NCBI GenBank assembly: GCA_030655795.1
Contig: JAUSPJ010000373.1
Location: 1 to 5,393, forward strand
Origin: Fidelibacterota bacterium
Lineage (GTDB): Bacteria; Fidelibacterota; UBA2242
DNA: 5,393 bases
Direction of reading: 5' to 3'
The notes under the pieces are model-generated. The model had not been told where the DNA came from. It searched no databases and worked only from the letters and a program-made list of their open reading frames with translations. Below, one piece after another: positions 1 to 5,393 of this stretch (its first letter is position 1; each line of letters opens with the position of its first letter). Both the position numbers and the translations under genes were made by a program.

Positions 1-160
1 GGAACGCGTCGGTCAATTAGTATGGCTAAGGACAGTTCGGTTGCAGAGTGGTCCAAAGGACTTCCTATGTTATCGCCAAATGGCAAGTCAAGATAAATAT
101 TTGAAAAATAAAGATTATTAACGGTTACGTTCACCTGAATCCGTCAAAAGCCCGTCAGTT

Positions 161-178
161 GCCGGACAAGCCGGACAG
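161..178. repeat. Tandem 9-base direct repeat
   Basis: GCCGGACAA (161-169) is followed directly by GCCGGACAG (170-178), two copies differing only in the last base. A second short direct repeat, CCGTCA, lies just upstream at 141-146 and 152-157, and GGACAGG occurs at 173-179 and 194-200. The repeats are visible directly; their function is unknown. They may simply reflect replication slippage in non-coding DNA. Confidence 0.6.
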
Positions 179-202
179 GTAAATTCCCCGGAGGGACAGG
201 CA

Positions 203-247
203 GGTGTTATCTCAATATCTTGATAATATTGCGGTTGAGACAACACC
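203..247. repeat. Imperfect inverted repeat, 12 of 13 bp
   Basis: GGTGTTATCTCAA (203-215) pairs with TTGAGACAACACC (235-247) with one mismatch (A209 against C241), around a 19-base AT-rich loop. It would form a strong hairpin on either strand. No U tract follows on either side, so it is not a typical intrinsic terminator. It directly abuts a second hairpin at 248-265, which would allow coaxial stacking in RNA. Confidence 0.6.
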
Positions 248-265
248 ATCCCGAAAAGTCGGGAT
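248..265. repeat. Perfect 7-bp hairpin with 4-base loop
   Basis: ATCCCGA (248-254) and TCGGGAT (259-265) are perfectly complementary around the loop AAAG. The hairpin starts at the base after the larger inverted repeat at 203-247. No clear T run follows on either strand, so a terminator role is not supported. It may be part of a structured RNA with its neighbour. Confidence 0.55.
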
Positions 266-383
266 TATGGTGATAAAACAATTCTTTGTATCAAATTACT
301 ACTTCTCCCGCAAGGGATGCTCCACCGGGAGTCCTATGGACCTTCGGCAAGTGATTTATACTTTATAGACGGACTCTAAATAG

Positions 384-412
384 TCAACTGCTAACGAACA
401 ATTCGCAGCTGA
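384..412 (-). other. Weak hairpin downstream of mgsA
   Basis: On the minus strand TCAGCTGC (412-405) can pair with GCAGTTGA (391-384), 8 bp including one G-T wobble, around a 13-base loop, 23 bases past the mgsA stop. A second small hairpin (GACT 372-375 with AGTC 382-385) overlaps it by two bases, so the two cannot both be fully formed. No U tract follows, so it is at most a poor terminator for mgsA. Confidence 0.25.
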
Positions 413-434
413 GTGCTTGTACGTTATTTATCGC

Positions 435-881
435 TTATCCGGATTTGTTCATCCGGTTATTATAATCTGTGTAATCCGGCAGTTCGCGGGAATAGTCTTC
501 TGACATTAGATTCGAAGAGATGATGTAATCCGCCGAAGCACGGTTGCAGGCCACCGGGATATTCCAGACCACTGCAATACGCAGCAGAGCTTTGATATCG
601 GGATCGTGGGGCTGCGCCTCCAGCGGATCCCAGAAAAAGACCAGGAGGTCAATTTCACCCTTGGAGATCATCGCCCCCAGCTGTAAATCGCCGCCCAGCG
701 GACCACTCTGCATTTTATTGACCGCGATTCCCAGCTCCGCTTCCAGTAATTTCCCCGTTGTCCCGGTTGCGTATAAATTATGCGGTTTCAGCATTTCAAG
801 ATTGTACTTCGCCCAGTCGATCAGAGCATCTTTTTTATGATCGTGAGCGACCAGCGCGATATTTAATGTTTTCATTTTCAT
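435..881 (-). CDS. mgsA: Methylglyoxal synthase
   Basis: A cytosolic lyase that converts dihydroxyacetone phosphate to methylglyoxal and phosphate, the entry to the glycolytic bypass that relieves sugar-phosphate build-up and phosphate shortage. The 148-residue protein is full length for the family (about 150). Conserved features are visible in order: VAHDH (11-15, with the His and Asp equivalent to E. coli His19/Asp20), the phosphate-binding TGTTG (39-43), SGPLGGD (59-65, catalytic Asp65), FFWDPL (82-87) and PHDPD (91-95). The start at 881 is preferred over the in-frame ATG at 875 because AGGA lies 8 bases before it. It is transcribed divergently from the proline dehydrogenase gene. No strong intrinsic terminator is seen after it. 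The last residues (about 137-148) are the least conserved part. Identification is secure. Confidence 0.96.
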   Translation of the reverse strand: MKMKTLNIALVAHDHKKDALIDWAKYNLEMLKPHNLYATGTTGKLLEAELGIAVNKMQSGPLGGDLQLGAMISKGEIDLLVFFWDPLEAQPHDPDIKALLRIAVVWNIPVACNRASADYIISSNLMSEDYSRELPDYTDYNNRMNKSG

Positions 882-920
882 TGTCTGTATCCTGATTTAA
901 TCTGGTCGGAATCTAAGGAA

Positions 921-949
921 TCAATAACCGAAGTACAACAGCCTGCCAA
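921..949 (-). promoter_or_regulatory. Candidate mgsA promoter (weak)
   Basis: On the minus strand TTGGCA (949-944) resembles a -35 element and is followed after 17 bases by TATTGA (926-921), a poor -10 match. It sits about 40 bases upstream of the mgsA start, in the gap shared with the divergent proline dehydrogenase. The assignment rests only on pattern match and position. If the organism uses a Bacteroidetes-type sigma factor the consensus would differ. Confidence 0.25.
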
Positions 950-956
950 TAAATAA

Positions 957-985
957 TTGATAACTACGGTCCTTTCGAGTAAATT
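957..985 (+). promoter_or_regulatory. Candidate proline dehydrogenase promoter
   Basis: TTGATA (957-962) matches the -35 consensus at five of six positions. After exactly 17 bases comes TAAATT (980-985), four of six for the -10. It lies 24 bases before the start codon, giving a short leader containing the GGAGG site. It is plausible for a sigma70-type promoter but supported only by pattern. Confidence 0.35.
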
Positions 986-1009
986 CCGCTTACAATCAAT
1001 GGAGGTCCC

Positions 1010-1921
1010 ATGGCAAAATGGCTGAATAATGTACTGGTAAAAACCGTTCCATTCGCCCCTAAATTTGTCGTTGGGCTGGTCGCCAAAAAATATGTTTCCG
1101 GGGAAACTGTTGACGATGCACTCAGAGTTATAAATGACCTGAATCGACAATCCTTTAATACGACGGTTGATATTCTCGGAGAACATATTCAGTATCTGGA
1201 TGAGACCGAATTATACGTAAATATGTACGCAGAGTTGATCAGCCGAATTAACCCTATAAAAAATTCCAACACCATTTCCCTCAAGCTATCCATGCTCGGA
1301 ATTGAACTTGACCGGGACAAAGCCTGGCAAAATTTCGAAACTATATTGAAACCGGCGAAACAGAACCGGCTCAGTCTTTGCATTGATATGGAGGACTCTT
1401 CCCTTACCGATATTACTCTGGAATTTTTCAAAAAAGGGAAATCGCTATACCAAGACGTCACAACAGTATTACAGGCATACCTGTTCCGCTCTCATGATGA
1501 TTTGGAGAGTATTCTCCCTCTCAGACCGAACGTCAGAATATGTAAAGGCATCTACAAGGAATCTCCGAAAATCGCGTACCAGGACCCCGACAGGATCCGT
1601 GAAAAATTTTTCAGTCTCGTTAAAATTTTATTAAAAAGCGATGGCTTCGCCGCAATCGCGACTCACGACCTGGAACTGATTTCCGTATGTGAAGAGTATA
1701 TCAAAACCAATAACATCCCGGCTGAGCGCTACGAATTTCAAGCGCTCTACGGCGTCCCGATTCAGAATACATTAAAGCGATTAGTTGAGGATGGGCACAC
1801 GGTCCGGATATATGTCCCTTACGGCAAAGACTGGTATCCCTACAGCATGCGTCGCCTGAAAGAAAACCCGGACATCGCCGGGTATATTTTCAAAGATTTT
1901 TTCAGAATAAAATCGAGATAA
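1010..1921 (+). CDS. Proline dehydrogenase (monofunctional, FAD-dependent)
   Basis: Oxidises L-proline to delta-1-pyrroline-5-carboxylate, passing electrons through FAD to the quinone pool; the first step of proline breakdown. At 303 residues it matches the short single-domain form known from Thermus and Bacillus, not the bifunctional PutA. The barrel signature motifs are all present: SLKLSMLG (90-97), IDMEDS (125-130), LQAYLFRSHDDL (154-165), VRICKGIYKES (175-185), ATHD (217-220), EFQALYGVP (242-250) and the substrate-binding stretch RIYVPYGKDWYPYSMRRL (266-283) with its paired arginines. The start at 1010 has GGAGG four bases upstream, rather close but the only good option. The next step needs P5C dehydrogenase, which is not adjacent. 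The gene is divergent from mgsA and ends four bases short of the convergent nadK stop. Confidence 0.93.
   Translation: MAKWLNNVLVKTVPFAPKFVVGLVAKKYVSGETVDDALRVINDLNRQSFNTTVDILGEHIQYLDETELYVNMYAELISRINPIKNSNTISLKLSMLGIELDRDKAWQNFETILKPAKQNRLSLCIDMEDSSLTDITLEFFKKGKSLYQDVTTVLQAYLFRSHDDLESILPLRPNVRICKGIYKESPKIAYQDPDRIREKFFSLVKILLKSDGFAAIATHDLELISVCEEYIKTNNIPAERYEFQALYGVPIQNTLKRLVEDGHTVRIYVPYGKDWYPYSMRRLKENPDIAGYIFKDFFRIKSR
1866..1890 (-). terminator. Possible bidirectional terminator inside the proline dehydrogenase 3' end
   Basis: ACCCGG (1866-1871) and CCGGGT (1878-1883) form a GC-rich 6-bp stem with a 6-base loop. On the minus strand the stem is followed by TTTCTTTC, giving a reasonable intrinsic terminator for the nadK transcript about 40 bases past its stop. 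On the plus strand it is followed by ATATTTT and then a T6 run at about 1897-1902, but there it would fall before the proline dehydrogenase stop codon. The gap between the two genes is only four bases, so any terminator must lie within coding sequence. The short stem keeps this tentative. Confidence 0.35.
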
Positions 1922-1925
1922 ACGG

Positions 1926-2798
1926 TCAATTGCCCCGCACGTCCAGGCCCCAGTTCATTTTTAAACGCAGGGTCTCAAAAAAGGTATCACCCTTAAAACG
2001 CACGATCTTCAGTGAAAAATCGGCTTTATGAATTGTGATATTATCTGCTTTTCCCAGAGGGACCCGATTTTGACCATCGATGATCAATGAAACGTCACTA
2101 TTCAATTCTGTGCAATCAATCCGGATTGTCTGATTGTCCGATAAAATCACCGGGCGGGCGGACAGGCTGTGTGGACAGATCGGCGAGATTACAATCACAT
2201 TTAAACGGGGAGAAATAATCGGACCGCCGGCAGATAATGAATACGCCGTCGAACCTGTCGGCGTTGCAATGATCAGACCGTCGGAGCGATAGGTATTGAA
2301 ATACCCGTCATCTACATAGGTCCGGATTTTTATCATTGTTAATACATGGCCTTTATCGATGACAAAATCGTTAAACGCAAAATATGTTTCTTTCCGATCC
2401 GCAAATATTACTTCAGCATTTAACACACTGCGCTCTTCAACTGTGTAATCACCTTCCAAAAACGCTGTCAATCGCTCTTTGTAATTTTCCATAGAAATAT
2501 CTGACAGAAAGCCCAGACCACCGAGGTGAATTCCGAGAACCGGTTTACCGGTTTTGGCCATCTGTCGTGACGCCCCGAGAAAGGAGCCGTCACCGCCAAT
2601 GCTGAACATCGCATCGACCATCTCCGGTATTTTTTCAGCAGCAACATATTCTACTAACGAATTCTCGATCCGGATGTAGTGCCTGGCAAATTCAGGCATC
2701 AGCAGCTGCTGATTTTTTGAAATCAGAAACGCAACGATTTCAGGTAAGGACTTCGATATGGTTTTATAATGCGGATGAAGATGAAGGCCGATTTTCAT
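1926..2798 (-). CDS. nadK: NAD kinase (ATP/poly-P-dependent NAD phosphorylation)
   Basis: Phosphorylates NAD+ to NADP+, the only route to NADP(H), in the cytosol. The 290-residue length is normal for bacterial NadK. Family motifs seen: SIGGDGSFL (66-74, with the GGDG nucleotide-binding and catalytic motif), GIHLGGLGFLSD (89-100), FNDFVIDKG (142-150, the NE/D motif, here Asp144), YRSDGLIIATPTGSTAYSLSAGGP (170-193), the CPHSLSARP segment (208-216) and the C-terminal FFETLRLKMNWGLD. The start at 2798 is backed by GGAG nine bases upstream, which lies in the last codons and stop of xseB, so translation is probably coupled. It is the last gene of the xseA-xseB-nadK series and converges on the proline dehydrogenase gene. 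Identification is secure. Confidence 0.96.
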   Translation of the reverse strand: MKIGLHLHPHYKTISKSLPEIVAFLISKNQQLLMPEFARHYIRIENSLVEYVAAEKIPEMVDAMFSIGGDGSFLGASRQMAKTGKPVLGIHLGGLGFLSDISMENYKERLTAFLEGDYTVEERSVLNAEVIFADRKETYFAFNDFVIDKGHVLTMIKIRTYVDDGYFNTYRSDGLIIATPTGSTAYSLSAGGPIISPRLNVIVISPICPHSLSARPVILSDNQTIRIDCTELNSDVSLIIDGQNRVPLGKADNITIHKADFSLKIVRFKGDTFFETLRLKMNWGLDVRGN

Positions 2799-2804
2799 AG
2801 CTGA

Positions 2805-3032
2805 CTACTCCTGTATATCCTCTTCAATATAGTCTCCGCCATCCTTTGCGACAAGGACTTTCACACGTTTTTCCAGCGCCTCGAGCTGCTTCTGACATTC
2901 TTCAGAAAGCGCCATCGCTTCCTCAAATAAGCCGATTGATTTCTCCAGATCGACTTCCCCGGATTCCAGTTTACCCAGAATTTCATCCAACTTTCTAAAA
3001 GAATCTTCCAACGATAAATTCTTCTTTGGCAT
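2805..3032 (-). CDS. xseB: Exodeoxyribonuclease VII small subunit
   Basis: Small subunit of exonuclease VII; in the E. coli enzyme several copies bind one XseA to form the active exonuclease that cuts single-stranded DNA into short oligonucleotides. The 75-residue helical protein carries the family signature: SLEDSFRKLDEILGKLE (7-23), then SGEVDLEKSIGLFEEAM (24-40) and a coiled tail ending in an acidic C-terminus. The SD GAGGAG sits six bases before the ATG and overlaps the region of the xseA stop; only 11 bases separate the two genes. It shares its 3' end with the nadK ribosome binding site. Both sequence and position beside xseA make the call firm. Confidence 0.96.
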   Translation of the reverse strand: MPKKNLSLEDSFRKLDEILGKLESGEVDLEKSIGLFEEAMALSEECQKQLEALEKRVKVLVAKDGGDYIEEDIQE

Positions 3033-3043
3033 AAGTATCTCCT

Positions 3044-4252
3044 CTAAGGTTCCTGCTTGTTTACCGATTTGACTTCAGCTTTATAGCGACCGTCAAATAC
3101 TTCAACAGTAATTTTATTTCCATGAGCAACTTCTATAACAGACCGAATCACTTTATTCCCAGGATCGGTATAAACGATTGAGAAACCGCGCTTTAATATC
3201 TCTTTAGGATTCAGTGCATGGATGGTGCTGCGATAATCATTCAGGCGTAATCTTGTCTGTTCTATTTGATGAGCGACTGAATTTCGCAACCCTTTCTTTA
3301 ACTCCGTCAGAATGCGATAATTTTCAGCAACAATCTTTTCAGGACTGTGCCGGATTATTCCGGAATGCAGATTATCCAGAAATTGTATTTTCTGTGAAAT
3401 CGTATTGCTGACAAGCTGCGCAGACCTTTCCCGGTACTGAGTAAGTTTCTGCTCCAGGGCATTCCTTTCAGGAACGGCCAACTCGGCCGCAGCCGATGGA
3501 GTGGGCGCCCGGAAATCCGCCACAAAATCGGAGAGTGTAAAATCAACTTCATGACCGACAGCGCTGATTATGGGCAATTCCGAAGCCACCACTGCCCGAA
3601 CCAGTTTTTCCTCATTAAAGGCCCACAGGTCCTCAATGGAGCCACCCCCGCGACCGATAATAATAAAATCCACATTTTTTAATTGATTGAAAACCTGAAT
3701 ACCCGCAATGATGGTATCTGCGGCTTTTTCGCCCTGGACCTGGGCCGGATAAATTACCAGTTGAACGGCTGGATTTCGTCGTCCGCTAACCTCGATAATA
3801 TCCCGGACAGCCGCGCCGGTAATACTGGTAACAATGCCAATCCGTTTTGGAAACGCCGGTATCGGTTTCTTTAGTTCGGGAGCAAAAAGACCTTCCTGAC
3901 TTAGCTTATTTTTAAGCGCTTCAAAAGCCATAAAGAGACTGCCCATGCCCGCAGCCCGAATTTCCTTGACGTTAATCTGATACTGGGATTGAGCGGAATA
4001 TGTCAGGATATCGCCACGGACAATAACCCGCATACCCGGCGCCAGATGAAACGGGATTGATCCGGCAACATTTCGCCACATGACGCAGTTGATTAATGCA
4101 TTTTCGTCTTTCAGGGAAAAATAGACATGCCCGACTCTGCTGATCGAATAATTTGAGATTTCACCTTCGACCCAAACCGGTGGTATAAACTGTTCGATAA
4201 TCCGCTTAATCTCGCGGGAAATCTCGGAAACGCTGTATATTTTTTCTTCCAT
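3044..4252 (-). CDS. xseA: Exodeoxyribonuclease VII large subunit
   Basis: Catalytic subunit of exonuclease VII, which degrades single-stranded DNA during mismatch repair and DNA damage processing. The 402-residue protein has the expected order: an N-terminal OB-fold (about 5-100; VWVEGEISNYS 26-36, GHVYFSLKD 41-49), the catalytic domain (about 125-320) with PKRIGIVTS (135-143), IIIGRGGGSIEDLWAFNEE (197-215) and ISAVGHEVDFTLSDFVADFRAPTPSAAAE (229-257), then a helical coiled-coil region that binds XseB, and a C-terminal segment with LKRGFSIV. It is slightly shorter than E. coli XseA (456). The start at 4252 gives the typical N-terminus MEEKIYSVSEISREIK, but no Shine-Dalgarno site precedes it. 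Instead a terminator-like hairpin and U6 tract end one base before the ATG. xseB follows after 11 bases. Confidence 0.97.
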   Translation of the reverse strand: MEEKIYSVSEISREIKRIIEQFIPPVWVEGEISNYSISRVGHVYFSLKDENALINCVMWRNVAGSIPFHLAPGMRVIVRGDILTYSAQSQYQINVKEIRAAGMGSLFMAFEALKNKLSQEGLFAPELKKPIPAFPKRIGIVTSITGAAVRDIIEVSGRRNPAVQLVIYPAQVQGEKAADTIIAGIQVFNQLKNVDFIIIGRGGGSIEDLWAFNEEKLVRAVVASELPIISAVGHEVDFTLSDFVADFRAPTPSAAAELAVPERNALEQKLTQYRERSAQLVSNTISQKIQFLDNLHSGIIRHSPEKIVAENYRILTELKKGLRNSVAHQIEQTRLRLNDYRSTIHALNPKEILKRGFSIVYTDPGNKVIRSVIEVAHGNKITVEVFDGRYKAEVKSVNKQEP

Positions 4253-4253
4253 T

Positions 4254-4291
4254 AAAAAAGAGTGGTGACGACCAGACCGCCCTCACCACTC
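4254..4291 (-). terminator. Intrinsic terminator-like hairpin directly before xseA
   Basis: On the minus strand GAGTGGTGA (4291-4283) pairs perfectly with TCACCACTC (4268-4260), nine bp around a 14-base loop, followed by six T residues (4259-4254). One A then precedes the xseA ATG. This has every feature of an intrinsic terminator for the sppA-HU-bS22-like unit, whose last stop lies 23 bases upstream. Its position is odd because any transcript reading into xseA must pass through it, and the usual ribosome binding window is taken up by the U tract. A role as attenuator or translation-control element for xseA is possible (inference). Confidence 0.75.
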
Positions 4292-4314
4292 CCCAAAATT
4301 TATGTCGTGTAAAC

Positions 4315-4410
4315 TTATCTGATTTTCTTTTTGTGACGATCTCTTCTTAGACGTTTTTTCCGTTTATGAGTCGCAATCTTTCTTCTTTTTCTTTTCTTCC
4401 CACAGGGCAT
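4315..4410 (-). CDS. AURKAIP1/COX24-domain protein, mS38/bS22-like small ribosomal-type protein
   Basis: A 31-residue protein, easily missed because of its size. It starts MPCGKKRKRRKIATHKRKKR and ends LRRDRHKKKIR; about 60% of residues are Lys or Arg. This matches tiny proteins annotated in Bacteroidetes as AURKAIP1/COX24 domain-containing, with the shared pattern of two basic blocks and a central THKRKKRLR. The family includes mitochondrial mS38 and, by resemblance, the mycobacterial small-subunit protein bS22, so binding to the small ribosomal subunit rRNA is the likely role. The reading frame is supported by AAGGAG nine bases before the ATG and by its neat placement 24 bases after the HU-family gene. 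A terminator-like hairpin follows 23 bases after its stop. The family call comes from my recall of sequence patterns; the ribosomal role is inferred from homologues. Confidence 0.85.
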   Translation of the reverse strand: MPCGKKRKRRKIATHKRKKRLRRDRHKKKIR

Positions 4411-4434
4411 GCTGAAAATCTCCTTAATCGAAAC

Positions 4435-4731
4435 TTAATATGTATTTGTGTTATATCGCAGATTGATGCTGTCTTTTAAAATTTTGGATGGTTTGAATAC
4501 CGGTACAATTCTTTCCGGCAGGTATATCTCTTCACCGGTCCCGGGATTACGGGCCTTTTTCGGTTTGCGAACCTTCAAACTGAAACTGCCGAAGCCTCTG
4601 AATTCAACTCGCTCTCCCCGTTGGAGTGAATCGGTAATCGTTGCCAGAAAGCCATCAATCACTGCCTCCGTGTCAACCTTAGTTAATCCGGTTGCATGAG
4701 ACACAACGTCTACAATATCAGCTTTTGTCAC
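4435..4731 (-). CDS. HU/IHF-family DNA-binding protein
   Basis: A histone-like nucleoid protein that binds and bends DNA as a dimer. The call begins at a GTG (4731), giving 98 residues with the classic N-terminus MTKADIVDVV. The ATG six bases earlier is only one base from the AAGGAGG site, whereas the GTG is seven bases away and gives the usual family start. Features seen: helical dimerisation part (1-40), VEFRGFGSFSLKVRKPKKARNP (42-63) with the G-F-G-S-F turn, the beta-arm tip RNPGTGE (61-67) whose proline intercalates into DNA, and VPVFKPSKILKD (76-87). The extra C-terminal residues LRYNTNTY go slightly past the common 90-94 residue length. The arm sequence is closer to IHF/HU-beta types, but I cannot say which. 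Its SD overlaps the sppA stop, so it is probably co-transcribed with sppA. Confidence 0.93.
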   Translation of the reverse strand: MTKADIVDVVSHATGLTKVDTEAVIDGFLATITDSLQRGERVEFRGFGSFSLKVRKPKKARNPGTGEEIYLPERIVPVFKPSKILKDSINLRYNTNTY

Positions 4732-4746
4732 AGTCATACCTCCTTA
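4732..4746 (-). promoter_or_regulatory. Ribosome binding site that decides the HU-family start
   Basis: On the minus strand the sppA stop TAA runs straight into GGAGG (TAAGGAGG), so stop codon and Shine-Dalgarno site overlap. The spacing to the ATG at 4737 is one base, which is too short for efficient initiation; the spacing to the GTG at 4731 is seven bases. This favours the GTG and suggests translational coupling to sppA. Confidence 0.7.
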
Positions 4747-5393
4747 TCTCCACAGATAATTCAAAGTAGGAATTGACGCAAACAGTGAAAACACTTCTTC
4801 AATATCGGTAAAAAGTAAATCAAACAGCGTCATTGTTTGCTTCTGTGAGAATACCAGTTTTGGTCGTCCGTCGATTCCCGCCATCTCTCCTATTATGAGA
4901 ACAGCATCTTCAAATGTTCCCAACGTGTCAATTAACCCATACTCCAATGCCTGCGAACCGGTAAATATACGTCCGTCAGAAATTTTTAACAATTCCTTTT
5001 TATCAATTTTCCTTTCAGCTTCAATCGTATTAACAAACTGATTATAAATGTCTTGTACCACAATTTCCAGTTGAGCTTCGTCTTCACTGGTAAATTCCCG
5101 ATAGGGGGATCCGGTATCTTTATACTCGCCACTTTTCACTGTCTGCATGGAAACACCGATTTTTTCCATCAGTTCAACTGCTACCGGGAAATCGACGATC
5201 ACGCCAATACTGCCCGTCACGCTGGCGGGATTAGCGATAATCTTAGATGCTCCCAGGGCCACATAATACCCACCGGAAGCACCAACCGAAGCAATAGAGG
5301 CCACAACCGGCATTCCCGATTCCCGCACCCGTTTGATTTCTGTGTATAATTCCTGAAATGCAGCAGAGCCTCCGCCCGGTGAATCAATTCTGA
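4744..5393 (-). CDS. sppA: Signal peptide peptidase SppA (S49 family), partial, N-terminus beyond the right edge
   Basis: A membrane-associated serine protease that degrades signal peptides left after secretion. The frame is open to the window edge, so the start is not in the window; 215 C-terminal residues are visible. The GTG at 5328 is internal, because the frame upstream of it encodes the conserved RIDSPGGGSAAFQELY. Motifs, numbered from the first visible residue: RIDSPGGG (1-8), VVASIASVGASGGYYVA (29-45) with the nucleophile Ser39, NPASVTGSIGVI, and VKSGEYKDTGSP with the probable general-base Lys91. The region ILKISDGRIFTGSQALEYGLIDTLG is the typical S49 core end. The C-terminus finishes with PTLNYLW, common in short-form (about 300 residue) SppA, so a single catalytic domain is more likely than the E. 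coli 67K double-domain form. The HU-family gene follows with overlapping SD and stop. Confidence 0.95.
   Translation of the reverse strand, partial: RIDSPGGGSAAFQELYTEIKRVRESGMPVVASIASVGASGGYYVALGASKIIANPASVTGSIGVIVDFPVAVELMEKIGVSMQTVKSGEYKDTGSPYREFTSEDEAQLEIVVQDIYNQFVNTIEAERKIDKKELLKISDGRIFTGSQALEYGLIDTLGTFEDAVLIIGEMAGIDGRPKLVFSQKQTMTLFDLLFTDIEEVFSLFASIPTLNYLWR

Larger units (their letters stand above)
1..434. other. Intergenic region, no gene recognised; repeats and hairpins
   Basis: No convincing coding region or known RNA family is visible on either strand. I looked for tRNA, 5S, tmRNA, RNase P RNA, SRP RNA and common riboswitch motifs and found none. The stretch is rich in small inverted repeats (203-247, 248-265, 305-331, 331-341, 384-412) and has a tandem 9-base repeat (161-178). 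It lies downstream of the minus-strand mgsA gene, so it could be a 3' region, the leader of a gene beyond the left edge, or an uncharacterised RNA. The longest small frame (118-249, minus, 43 codons) has no ribosome binding site, and its start codon overlaps a hairpin stem. Confidence 0.6.

Noticed and set aside
40..72. tRNA D-arm-like sequence (GCAGAGTGGTCC) on the plus strand
   Set aside because: No matching T-arm, anticodon arm or acceptor stem at tRNA distances.
1..100. Possible end of a 23S rRNA on the minus strand (motif resembling ATACTAATTGACCG near the left edge; also GACAGTTCGGT on the plus strand)
   Set aside because: Only short matches of chance-level length. The region where the conserved sarcin-ricin loop should lie (around 240-260 on the minus strand) shows unrelated sequence, so this is not an rRNA end.
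118..249. 43-codon minus-strand frame with cysteines (contains CPSGEFTCPACP)
   Set aside because: No Shine-Dalgarno site, the start codon overlaps the 248-265 hairpin, part of the peptide is produced by the tandem DNA repeat, and the length is expected by chance.
375..412. tmRNA-like tag on the plus strand (GCTAACGAACAATTCGCAGCT would read ANEQFAA)
   Set aside because: There is no stop codon right after the putative tag, and neither a tmRNA 5' end nor a tRNA-like 3' end with T-arm is found at proper distances.
544..840. Plus-strand open frame of 98 codons opposite mgsA
   Set aside because: Complete shadow of mgsA, whose product is clearly recognisable on the minus strand.
878..1186. Minus-strand open frame over the divergent gap and the proline dehydrogenase 5' end
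   Set aside because: Overlaps a recognised gene on the other strand, no family resemblance, and it would occupy the promoter region of mgsA.
5053..5349. Plus-strand open frame opposite sppA
   Set aside because: Shadow of sppA; low-complexity His/Phe-rich translation without recognisable features.

Overview
The window is a bacterial chromosomal segment, about 45% GC by eye, with densely packed genes on the right and a sparsely occupied left end. Products are recognisable housekeeping enzymes, and Shine-Dalgarno sites of the GGAG type precede most genes. One small gene argues for the Bacteroidetes/Chlorobi/FCB side of the tree, including relatives such as Marinimicrobia or Calditrichota. It encodes a 31-residue, extremely basic protein of the AURKAIP1/COX24 (mS38/bS22-like) type. 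This placement is an inference from protein style, not from a marker gene.

Layout, left to right. Positions 1-434 hold no gene I can recognise. They contain several inverted repeats and short direct repeats and may carry an unidentified structured RNA. Methylglyoxal synthase (mgsA, 435-881, minus) follows. A proline dehydrogenase (1010-1921, plus) is divergent from it across a 128-base promoter gap. The proline dehydrogenase runs convergently, with a 4-base gap, into NAD kinase (nadK, 1926-2798, minus). A minus-strand series then reads, in transcription order from the right edge: sppA (C-terminal part, cut by the window edge), an HU/IHF-family DNA-binding protein, the 31-residue mS38/bS22-like protein, a terminator-like hairpin, xseA, xseB and nadK.

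How the genes relate. xseA and xseB encode the two subunits of exodeoxyribonuclease VII. They are tightly coupled to each other and to nadK: each downstream Shine-Dalgarno site lies on or next to the stop codon of the gene before it. The sppA-HU-bS22-like group looks like a second unit. It is separated from xseA by a 9-bp hairpin with a U6 tract ending one base before the xseA start codon. mgsA and the proline dehydrogenase are stand-alone metabolic genes; no P5C dehydrogenase is next to the latter.

I see no evidence of a new defence, mobile or biosynthetic system. The points most worth a second look are the tiny ribosomal-protein-like gene, the hairpin placed against the xseA start, the likely GTG start of the HU-family gene, and the structured but unassigned left end.
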